This document shows, piece by piece, positions 1 through 6,187 of a stretch of 10,156 nt of DNA (position 1 is its first letter; every line of letters begins with the position of its first letter). Source of the stretch: Flavobacteriaceae bacterium (GTDB lineage Bacteria > Bacteroidota > Bacteroidia > Flavobacteriales > Flavobacteriaceae); assembly GCA_029253805.1 (NCBI GenBank), contig JAQWYU010000293.1, forward strand, positions 1 to 10,156. Reading direction: 5' to 3'. Made by a program: the position numbers and the translations under genes. The notes under the pieces are model-generated. The model was given only the letters and a program-made list of their open reading frames with translations. It was not told the origin of the DNA and did not search any database.

Positions 1-350
1 TAGGTCTTTTAGATATCACTTTTTACAGAGACGATTTTAGACGTTCTGACAAGTTACATAAAGCAAATTCTACTGAAATTGATTTTTTGATTGAAGACAA
101 ACATGTTGTTTTTATAGATGATGTTCTTTACACTGGTAGAAGCATTAGATCAGCACTTACTGCCATCCAATCTTTTGGAAGGCCCGCAGGGATTGAATTA
201 CTTACATTGATTGATCGTCGATTTAGCAGACACTTACCAATTCAACCCAATTATCGAGGGCGTCAAGTAGATGCAATAAATCATGAAAAAGTATTAGTAA
301 ATTGGAAAGAAACAAAAGGAGAAGATGCAGTTTATTTAGTAAATGATTAA
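1..350 (+). CDS. pyrR: PyrR, pyrimidine operon regulator / uracil phosphoribosyltransferase (5' end missing)
   Basis: This is the C-terminal part of PyrR; the reading frame is open from base 3 and runs in from outside the window. About 115 residues are visible, against a usual length near 180. The visible peptide opens with the family motif LDITFYRDDFRR. It continues to the PRPP-binding loop of type I phosphoribosyltransferases, VVFIDDVLYTGRS (bases about 105-143), and then to DRRFSRHLPIQPNYRGRQV, which matches the PyrR C-terminal half. In this family PyrR binds leader RNA of pyrimidine genes in response to UMP and PRPP and often has weak uracil phosphoribosyltransferase activity; the leader itself lies outside the window. 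The gene ends 3 bp before pyrB, so the two are almost certainly cotranscribed. A TTG at 87 is not the true start, because the conserved motif lies upstream of it. Confidence 0.93.
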   Translation, partial: GLLDITFYRDDFRRSDKLHKANSTEIDFLIEDKHVVFIDDVLYTGRSIRSALTAIQSFGRPAGIELLTLIDRRFSRHLPIQPNYRGRQVDAINHEKVLVNWKETKGEDAVYLVND

Positions 351-353
351 ATT

Positions 354-1277
354 ATGAGCAAACTTAGTGTAGATCACTTGTTAGGCGTAAAATTTCTGAA
401 ACATGATGACATTAACCTTATTTTTGATACTGCAGATCATTTTAAAAAGGTTATTAATCGTCCTATCAAAAAAGTACCTTCGCTCAGAGATATTACTATT
501 GCTAATCTTTTTTTTGAGAATTCAACCCGTACTAAATTATCATTCGAATTAGCACAAAAACGCTTATCGGCTGATGTAATTAATTTTTCTTCAGGTCAAT
601 CATCTTTAAATAAAGGGGAAACATTGATAGACACGGTAAACAATATTCTATCTATGAAAGTAGATATGATTGTACTACGTCATCCTAAAGCTGGTGCGGC
701 TAAGTTTTTATCTAATCATGTAGATGCTAAAATAATAAATGCTGGGGATGGTGCGCACGAACACCCAACTCAAGCTTTGTTAGACTCCTACTCAATAAGA
801 GAAAAATTTGGTGAGGTTAAAGGGAAAAAAGTAGTTATAGTAGGAGATATCTTACATAGTAGAGTTGCCTTATCAAATATATTTGCTCTTCAAACTCAAG
901 GCGCAGAGGTTATGGTTTGTGGCCCCAGAACTTTAATTCCTAAGTACATACACAAACTAGGTGTGAAAGTAGAATCAAATTTACGTAATGCACTTGAATG
1001 GTGTGATGTAGCAAATATGCTTCGTGTTCAAAATGAACGTATGGATATTAGTTATTTTCCTTCAACAAGAGAATACTCACTACAATATGGTATAACAAAA
1101 GACCTTTTAGATTCCCTAAATAAAGAGATCACTATTATGCATCCAGGTCCTATAAATAGAGGTGTTGAAATCACTAGTGAAGTAGCAGATTCTAACCAAT
1201 CAATTATTCTTAATCAAGTAGAAAACGGTGTAGCTGTAAGAATGGCTGTTATTTATCTATTAGCGTCTAAAATTTAG
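354..1277 (+). CDS. pyrB: Aspartate carbamoyltransferase catalytic subunit
   Basis: PyrB joins carbamoyl phosphate to aspartate to give N-carbamoyl-aspartate, the committed step of pyrimidine synthesis in the cytoplasm. The protein has 307 residues, the normal catalytic-chain length. Visible motifs, in order, are the carbamoyl-phosphate loop FENSTRTKLSFE (STRT at 57-60), the mobile loop SSLNKGETL with its lysine near 87, HPTQALLD (137-144), GDILHSRVA (164-172) at the start of the aspartate domain, the MLR segment near 222-224, and HPGPINRG (263-270). The HPTQ and HPGP motifs separate it from ornithine carbamoyltransferase. The ATG lies 3 bp after the pyrR stop and has no Shine-Dalgarno sequence, as is usual in Bacteroidota. 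No pyrI regulatory chain is next to it, so control here is more likely through PyrR than through allostery by a PyrI subunit; that is inference. Confidence 0.97.
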   Translation: MSKLSVDHLLGVKFLKHDDINLIFDTADHFKKVINRPIKKVPSLRDITIANLFFENSTRTKLSFELAQKRLSADVINFSSGQSSLNKGETLIDTVNNILSMKVDMIVLRHPKAGAAKFLSNHVDAKIINAGDGAHEHPTQALLDSYSIREKFGEVKGKKVVIVGDILHSRVALSNIFALQTQGAEVMVCGPRTLIPKYIHKLGVKVESNLRNALEWCDVANMLRVQNERMDISYFPSTREYSLQYGITKDLLDSLNKEITIMHPGPINRGVEITSEVADSNQSIILNQVENGVAVRMAVIYLLASKI

Positions 1278-1284
1278 TAATATT

Positions 1285-1605
1285 ATGACCATCGAACAAT
1301 TCGGAACAACAGCTGTTGTTACTCAAAATAAAACAAGTTTAAAAGAGCTTTCAAATAATTTGTCAGCACTTTATGAACGCTTGAAATCACAAGACGTTAT
1401 TTTGCACTTAAAAGATATATCTTCAGGATCTGTAGAATATTTTTCAACTATAATTAATAATCATAGTATTGCTAATCGTTGCTTTATTATTGTAAATACT
1501 GAACTAAATCAAGAAAATTTTGAAAATTTTATAATTATTCCAACACTCCAAGAAGCTTATGATTATATTGATATGGAAGTAATGCAACGCGAATTAGGAC
1601 TTTAA
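1285..1605 (+). CDS. Small STAS-like protein of unknown function preceding rnz
   Basis: A 106-residue soluble protein without a signal peptide or membrane segment. Its predicted layout alternates strands and helices: a strand (GTTAVVTQ), a helix (SLKELSNNLSALYERL), a strand (DVILHLKDI), a helix (SVEYFSTIINNH), a strand (CFIIVN), and a final helix after PTLQEAYDYIDMEVMQREL. This order, and the hydrophobic strand followed by DISSGS, recall STAS domains of the anti-sigma-factor-antagonist type, but the similarity is my reading of the pattern and not a proven homology. I recall similar short proteins directly upstream of rnz in other Flavobacteriia, where they are sometimes labelled 'ribonuclease Z'. 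That label would be wrong on sequence grounds, since no metal-binding histidine motif is present. It sits 7 bp after pyrB and 9 bp before rnz. Function unknown. Confidence 0.85.
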   Translation: MTIEQFGTTAVVTQNKTSLKELSNNLSALYERLKSQDVILHLKDISSGSVEYFSTIINNHSIANRCFIIVNTELNQENFENFIIIPTLQEAYDYIDMEVMQRELGL

Positions 1606-1614
1606 AAAATAAAT

Positions 1615-2520
1615 TTGAAACTATCTATTTTAGGTTGCTATAGTGCAACTCCTCGTATCGTTGCGCAAACTACTTCTCAAGTACTAGAAACTAGAGGTCA
1701 CGTGTTCTTGATAGACTGCGGGGAAGGTACTCAGGTTCAGCTCAGAAAGTACAAAATTAAGTTTAACCAGATTAAACATATTTTTATTTCTCATTTACAT
1801 GGAGACCATTACTTTGGACTTATTGGATTAATTTCTACTTTTAATTTATTGACTCGAGATACCGACTTACATATATACGGTCCAAAAGGTTTAAAAGAAA
1901 TTATAACACTTCAAATCAAGCTAGCTAAATCGTGGACTAATTATAAAATCATATTTCATGAGCTGTGTAGTAGTTCTTCTGTTTTAATATTTGAAGACGA
2001 AAAAGTTTCTGTTCATACAATCCCATTGGATCACCGTATTTATACTAATGGATTTATAATTAAAGAAAAGCCATTTAATCGTAAATTAAATATCAACAAA
2101 GCAGAAAGTTTAAATATTGATAAAGCCTATTTCAGAAAACTTAAACAAGGAGAAGATGTAGTTAATGATAAAGGAGAGATAATCAGTAATAAATTAGTTA
2201 CTCTTCCAGGTCGTTCCCCTTTAAGCTATGCTTTTTGCAGTGACACAGCCTACTGTGAATCAATCATTCCAATTATTTTTGATGTTGATGTTTTATATCA
2301 CGAATCCACATTTTTGGAGGAGCATGAATATTTATGTACCAAAACTAAACACTCAACTGCCAAACAAGCAGCAACAATTGCTTTAAAAGCTAATGCCAAA
2401 CAATTAATTTTAGGCCATTATTCTACTCGTTACGGAGGTCTTGAAGGGTTTAAAAATGAAGCATCTACTATTTTTAAAGATGTTGTCTTATCGGGTGATG
2501 GAAAAGTATTTGACTTCTAG
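1615..2520 (+). CDS. rnz: Ribonuclease Z (tRNA 3'-processing endonuclease), TTG start
   Basis: RNase Z removes the 3' trailer of tRNA precursors in the cytoplasm and belongs to the metallo-beta-lactamase fold. The 301-residue length fits the short bacterial form. The zinc ligands are all visible: HLHGDH (H60, H62, D64, H65), H140 in LDHR, D210 in FCSDTAY, and H268 in GHYSTRY. H246 in KHSTA matches the conserved HST motif. The stretch around 150-180, rich in lysine and arginine, is where the tRNA-gripping flexible arm is expected. The start is TTG at 1615: translation from it gives MKLSILGCYSATPR, the usual family N-terminus, and no ATG lies nearby in frame. The gene follows the STAS-like gene by 9 bp and is probably in the pyr transcript. 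Its stop TAG interlocks with that of the convergent DUF2400 gene. Confidence 0.96.
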   Translation: MKLSILGCYSATPRIVAQTTSQVLETRGHVFLIDCGEGTQVQLRKYKIKFNQIKHIFISHLHGDHYFGLIGLISTFNLLTRDTDLHIYGPKGLKEIITLQIKLAKSWTNYKIIFHELCSSSSVLIFEDEKVSVHTIPLDHRIYTNGFIIKEKPFNRKLNINKAESLNIDKAYFRKLKQGEDVVNDKGEIISNKLVTLPGRSPLSYAFCSDTAYCESIIPIIFDVDVLYHESTFLEEHEYLCTKTKHSTAKQAATIALKANAKQLILGHYSTRYGGLEGFKNEASTIFKDVVLSGDGKVFDF

Positions 2521-3290
2521 AAATCTTCAAAAACTCCCAGTCCAAATAATGCAAAGTCATATTTAACAGGGTCTAATGAGTCTAATATACGTAAGCTTTC
2601 ATCGAGCTCGGCTACAGCTCTGGCATCGTTTTGTGCGCGTTCTAACAAGCCAAGCTTTCTAGCAACATTTCCAGAATGTACATCGAGTGGGCATGATAGT
2701 AGGGAAGGAGATAAACTTGACCATATTCCAAAATCAACTTTTGTATAATTTGGACGTATCATCCACCTTAAAAACATATTAATTCGTTTTGCCGCTGAGT
2801 TTTTCATGGGATCACTAACGTGTTTTTGGGTACGTTGCAAATGTTTAATTTCAAAAAAATGTAACTTCAAATGGTGAATTGCAAGCTGAAGACTATTTTT
2901 TTGTGAGTATTTATTAAATATCCCTTCAAGTCCATTGTGGTTTATGTAAATATGTTTTAAACTCTTGATAAACTGTTTGCAGTCAAGTCCGTTAAATGTT
3001 CTGTGAACAAACGAATTAATTCTTTCCAAATCTTTGGGTTTATGATACATTACAAATTCATAAGGGGAATTATCCATTAGTTCCATTAAATATGTAGAAT
3101 TTTTAATAATACTTTTTCGATTACCCCAAGAAATAGTAGCGGTTAGAAATCCAGCTATTTCAATATCTTCTTTTAGTGAATAGAAGTGGGGGATTTTAAT
3201 AGGATCTGAGTCAATAAATTCTGGTGTATTATATTGTTCAACTTTAGAATCTAAAAACTCTTTGAGTTCAAAAAAATTGGATTTAAACAA
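2517..3290 (-). CDS. DUF2400 / TIGR02757 family protein, TTG start
   Basis: A 257-residue protein that I recognise as the DUF2400 (TIGR02757) family, common in Bacteroidota and scattered elsewhere, with no settled function. Family marks are IPHFYSLKEDIEIAGFLTA near 33-51, ISWGNRK (53-59), AAKRINMFLRWMIRP (166-180), VDFGIW (185-190), PLDVHSGNVARKLGLL (201-216) and LDPVKYDFALFGLG (239-252). The helical pattern and the KR...RWMIR and PLDVH...VARKLG segments suggest a relation to the helix-hairpin-helix DNA glycosylase superfamily, but this is inference from memory. The start is TTG at 3288-3290: the frame upstream holds only AAT, TAT, TAT and AAT before a stop, and the first internal ATG is codon 69, after conserved sequence. 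The TTG lies one base after the lolD stop, which suggests translational coupling. Confidence 0.88.
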   Translation of the reverse strand: MFKSNFFELKEFLDSKVEQYNTPEFIDSDPIKIPHFYSLKEDIEIAGFLTATISWGNRKSIIKNSTYLMELMDNSPYEFVMYHKPKDLERINSFVHRTFNGLDCKQFIKSLKHIYINHNGLEGIFNKYSQKNSLQLAIHHLKLHFFEIKHLQRTQKHVSDPMKNSAAKRINMFLRWMIRPNYTKVDFGIWSSLSPSLLSCPLDVHSGNVARKLGLLERAQNDARAVAELDESLRILDSLDPVKYDFALFGLGVFEDF

Positions 3291-3291
3291 A

Positions 3292-3957
3292 TTATAATAA
3301 TTTCACAAGTCCATCACTCATAATAATTTTACGATCAGCCATATTAGCCAATTCGTCATTATGAGTTACTATAACAATAGTTTGTCCAAATTGGTCTCTC
3401 AGTTCAAAAAAAAGTTTGTGTAATTGTTCAGCAGATTCTTTATCTAAATTTCCAGAAGGCTCATCAGCAAGTACTAAAGATGGATTATTAATTAATGCAC
3501 GTGCCACCGCAACTCGTTGTTGTTCACCGCCGGAAAGTTCATTAGGTTTATGATTAATTCTGTCTTTTAACCCTAGAAACTCAAGTAATTCTAATCCTTT
3601 GATTTCTGCATTTTTTTTAGAAGTGCCTTTAATGTAAGCAGGAATACACACGTTTTCAAGTGCTGTAAATTCTGGTAGTAATTGATGAAATTGAAAAATA
3701 AAACCTATCTGCTCATTTCTAAACTTTGCTAATAAATTATCCGATAAAGAAGGTATATTTACATTGTTAATTACCAGTTTAGTCATCTTGTGTTTACTAG
3801 GATTATCAAGAGTTCCTAATATTTGTAGTAAAGTTGTTTTGCCAGCACCGGAAGCACCAACAATAGAAACTATTTCTCCTTGTTTAATATTTAAGTTAAC
3901 TCCTTTGAGGACATGTAGTTGTCCGTAATATTTATGTAATTCTTTAGCAATAATCAT
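3292..3957 (-). CDS. lolD: LolD, ATPase of the lipoprotein-releasing ABC transporter
   Basis: LolD is the cytoplasmic ATPase that, with membrane partners LolC/LolE, detaches lipoproteins from the inner membrane for delivery to the outer membrane. The 221-residue protein is a single ABC domain. It has Walker [10 protein letters not shown] (34-42), the Q-loop with the LolD-like run [15 protein letters not shown] (88-102), the signature LSGGEQQR (141-148), Walker B LVLADEP (161-167), the D-loop SGNLD (168-172), and the switch histidine in THN (H199). The [16 protein letters not shown] segment favours LolD over the related FtsE or MacB ATPases. No permease gene is adjacent, so the partners must be encoded elsewhere. 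Transcription runs straight into the DUF2400 gene with a 1-bp gap. The ATG at 3957 is the first in frame and places the glycine-rich loop at the usual distance. Confidence 0.92.
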   Translation of the reverse strand: MIIAKELHKYYGQLHVLKGVNLNIKQGEIVSIVGASGAGKTTLLQILGTLDNPSKHKMTKLVINNVNIPSLSDNLLAKFRNEQIGFIFQFHQLLPEFTALENVCIPAYIKGTSKKNAEIKGLELLEFLGLKDRINHKPNELSGGEQQRVAVARALINNPSLVLADEPSGNLDKESAEQLHKLFFELRDQFGQTIVIVTHNDELANMADRKIIMSDGLVKLL

Positions 3958-4048
3958 ATTGTGAAATTAATATTTATAGTTTTTATGTGCAATAATTAAC
4001 TCCAATATTAATTTATAGTTTATTAAATTTACATGTAATTTATTTCAT
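3958..4048. promoter_or_regulatory. Divergent spacer between lolD and msrA with a 10-bp direct repeat
   Basis: This 91-bp, very AT-rich spacer must carry the promoters for both lolD (minus) and msrA (plus). I found no full TAnnTTTG element on either strand; the closest on the plus strand is TAAATTTA, which lacks the final G. The 10-mer TTTATAGTTT occurs twice, at 3973-3982 and 4012-4021, 39 bp apart. It could be a protein-binding site or chance in such AT-rich DNA. Confidence 0.35.
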
Positions 4049-4576
4049 ATGAAACTTGGTGTATTTGCGGGTGGTTGCTTCTGGTGTACAGAAGCGGTAT
4101 TTAAACGTCTAAAAGGTGTAAGTAATGTAAAGTCTGGATACACAGGAGGATTTATTAAAAATCCTCCATATCGTGAGGTTTGTCAGGGTAGAACAGGTCA
4201 TACTGAAGGAATATCTTTTAATTTCGATGAAAATTTGATCTCTTATGTTGAACTATTAGAAGTATTTTTTGCTACTCATGACCCAACAACTTTAAATCGA
4301 CAGGGAAATGATGTAGGATCACAATATCGTTCAGCTATTTTTTATACGGAAAATGACCAATATAAAATTGCAAAAAAATATATAATGGCATTAGAAAATT
4401 CAAAAATATTTAAAAACACAATTGTTACTGAACTAAACCCTTTGGAAGTATTTTATAATGCGGAAAGTGACCACGATAACTATTATGAACTAAATAGGGA
4501 TCAGCCCTATTGCACATATTTAATTGATCCAAAAATTGAGAAACTGACCAAGTCTTTTAAAAAATTATTGAAATAA
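4049..4576 (+). CDS. msrA: Peptide methionine-S-sulfoxide reductase MsrA
   Basis: MsrA reduces the S epimer of methionine sulfoxide in proteins and free methionine. The 175-residue chain begins almost directly at the catalytic motif GGCFWCTE (8-15) with the nucleophilic C10, and has no signal peptide, so it should be cytoplasmic. Further family motifs are SGYTGG (29-34), GHTEGI (50-55), HDPTTLNRQGNDVGSQYRS (77-95) and AESDHDNYY (138-146). C155 in QPYC is placed as the likely resolving cysteine that forms a disulfide with C10 and is recycled by thioredoxin; that role is inferred from family knowledge. No MsrB domain is fused. It stands alone, divergent from lolD and convergent with the duplicated membrane protein, with a 27-bp gap between the two stops and no clear terminator hairpin there. 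Confidence 0.96.
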   Translation: MKLGVFAGGCFWCTEAVFKRLKGVSNVKSGYTGGFIKNPPYREVCQGRTGHTEGISFNFDENLISYVELLEVFFATHDPTTLNRQGNDVGSQYRSAIFYTENDQYKIAKKYIMALENSKIFKNTIVTELNPLEVFYNAESDHDNYYELNRDQPYCTYLIDPKIEKLTKSFKKLLK

Positions 4577-4603
4577 TATTAAATTCCTGTAATACAAATA
4601 TCA

Positions 4604-5125
4604 CTATTTAAAATATTTTCCGAGTCCAAAACGTTTTAACATTTTTTTTTCAAAATGCCAGAAGAATTTAAACTGTCCAAATAACCACCCAAAAATCACA
4701 AGTAAAAGCTGGTAAAAAACCAGACTAATCAAAATGAAAAGAGTCCAATAAAAAAGGGGATATAGGTTATCTTTTGTAATACCAATCCAATTTATAAAAG
4801 GACGTCCAACAAAAACAGACGAGGACCCTGTAATAGCAAATACTATAAAAATTCGAATAAGTTCCCACCGTTGATTAACAATCCATTTTTTTTCTAATTT
4901 ATTGATCGCGTATATTACTAATTTTAAAAAAAAATAGTATGTAATGACATAATATACAATAAAAAGTAGAAAAGGTAAATAATATGAATCAGTTATATCA
5001 AACCAATTTACAGGAAATAAATAAACCAACTTAAAACTACTGTAACCTAGAAATAAAACTCCAATAAACGGAAATAATAACTGCCAGTTTTTGGTAATTT
5101 GCCAGCTTTTTTTAAATTTTTTCAT
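4604..5125 (-). CDS. Small membrane protein with two tandem copies of one module (DUF6787-like)
   Basis: A 173-residue, strongly hydrophobic protein with about four membrane segments (roughly 16-36, 49-74, 90-108, 124-150) and a basic C-terminus. The C-terminal half (QRWELIRIFIVFAITGSSS, then GITKDN, YW, and GQFKFFWHFEKKMLKRFGLG) matches a short membrane protein widespread in Flavobacteriia that I believe is DUF6787. The N-terminal half is a diverged copy of it. Both have W-x5-W (8/14 and 81/87), G-x-S-S 13 residues after the second Trp (27-30 and 100-103), N-W-x2-I-T (40-45 and 112-117), and a Pro six residues after that Thr (51 and 123). No enzymatic motif is visible and the function is unknown. 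It lies 108 bp downstream of serA on the same strand, so it may be the last gene of that unit or have its own promoter. Confidence 0.85.
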   Translation of the reverse strand: MKKFKKSWQITKNWQLLFPFIGVLFLGYSSFKLVYLFPVNWFDITDSYYLPFLLFIVYYVITYYFFLKLVIYAINKLEKKWIVNQRWELIRIFIVFAITGSSSVFVGRPFINWIGITKDNLYPLFYWTLFILISLVFYQLLLVIFGWLFGQFKFFWHFEKKMLKRFGLGKYFK

Positions 5126-5233
5126 ATAACTTTAATTATACTTTAACTAATTGTTTACGTTTAGTAATGTCAAGTTATTTTTTGTAGTTTTAGTAATGTA
5201 TAATAAAATAAAACAACAATAATCAATCAATAT
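5126..5233. repeat. Spacer between serA and the membrane protein gene with an 11-bp direct repeat
   Basis: The 108-bp spacer contains TTTAGTAATGT twice, at 5160-5170 and 5189-5199, 29 bp apart; read on the transcribed strand this is ACATTACTAAA. The position, upstream of the membrane protein start at 5125, would suit a regulatory site. I saw no TAnnTTTG promoter element and no convincing terminator hairpin after serA. Confidence 0.4.
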
Positions 5234-6184
5234 TTACTTAAGTAATGATATAATTTGTGTTGCTAATTCAGAACCGATACGGTCTTGAGCTTGGTTGGTA
5301 GCTGCTCCAATATGGGGAGTTAATGATATTTTAGAATTCATTAAAATCTGAACTGCAGGAGTTGGTTCATTTTCAAACGTATCTAAACCGGCAAACGATA
5401 ACTTGTTAGAGTCAAGAGCAGAAACTAAAGCTACTTCGTTAACGACCCCTCCACGAGCTGCATTTATTAATGCGGCTCCATCTTTCATGAGTTTAAATTC
5501 AGCTTCACCAATTACAAATTCTTTTTGTGCTGGCACGTGTAAGGAAATGAAATCAGATTCTTGTAATACCTTTTCTTTGGATACAGTTTTGATTTGAAAA
5601 TCAATTGTTTGATTATCAAAAAACTCTATAGAAATTGTTGTTTTTTCCATAAAAGGATCAAAAGCAAGAACCTTCATTCCAAGTCCTAAGGCAATTTTCG
5701 CAGTGGCTTGGCCAATACGTCCAAATCCAATAATCCCTAAAGTTTTTCCGCGAAGTTCAGTTCCTTTAGCATAGGCTTTTTTTAGTTGTTTAAATTTCTT
5801 TTCTCCTTCTAAAGGCATGTTTCTGTTAGAGTCATACAAAAAACGTACTCCAGAGAACAAGTGTGCGAATACTAATTCAGCTACTGATTCTGATGATGCA
5901 GCTGGTGTATTAATCACATTAATTCCTTTTTCACGAGCATAGCTAACATCAATGTTATCCATACCAACACCACCTCTTCCAATAACCTTTAGCCCAGGAC
6001 AGGCATCTATAAGGTTTTGCCTTACGGTTGTAGCGCTTCTTACAAGAAGTACAACAATGTTCTCAGAATTAATAAAGTTTTCTAATTGCTCTTGTGCTAC
6101 TGTTGTGGTTAATACCTCAAAGCCAGCATCTGTTAAATCATTTATTCCACTTTGTGAAATACCATCATTGGCTAATATTTTCAT
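5234..6184 (-). CDS. serA: D-3-phosphoglycerate dehydrogenase (short form, no ACT domain)
   Basis: SerA oxidises 3-phosphoglycerate to 3-phosphohydroxypyruvate with NAD, the first step of serine synthesis. The 316-residue protein has the D-2-hydroxyacid dehydrogenase layout. It shows GRGGVGMDNID (69-79), the NAD-binding GFGRIG (153-158) followed by an acidic residue at D175, the catalytic trio R244 (in NAARGG), E273 (in ENEP) and H291 (in TPHIGAAT), and the N-terminal catalytic domain in two pieces. It ends right after the catalytic domain and lacks the ACT domain that gives serine feedback inhibition in longer SerA proteins. Assignment to phosphoglycerate rather than another 2-hydroxyacid rests mainly on its position 3 bp downstream of serC, which implies one operon and one pathway. 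The ATG start fits the usual MKILANDGIS-type N-terminus. Confidence 0.93.
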   Translation of the reverse strand: MKILANDGISQSGINDLTDAGFEVLTTTVAQEQLENFINSENIVVLLVRSATTVRQNLIDACPGLKVIGRGGVGMDNIDVSYAREKGINVINTPAASSESVAELVFAHLFSGVRFLYDSNRNMPLEGEKKFKQLKKAYAKGTELRGKTLGIIGFGRIGQATAKIALGLGMKVLAFDPFMEKTTISIEFFDNQTIDFQIKTVSKEKVLQESDFISLHVPAQKEFVIGEAEFKLMKDGAALINAARGGVVNEVALVSALDSNKLSFAGLDTFENEPTPAVQILMNSKISLTPHIGAATNQAQDRIGSELATQIISLLK

Positions 6185-6187
6185 TTT

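Noticed and set aside
5403..5597. Plus-strand open frame of 64 codons inside serA
   Set aside because: It lies wholly antisense to a well-conserved dehydrogenase and has no family resemblance.
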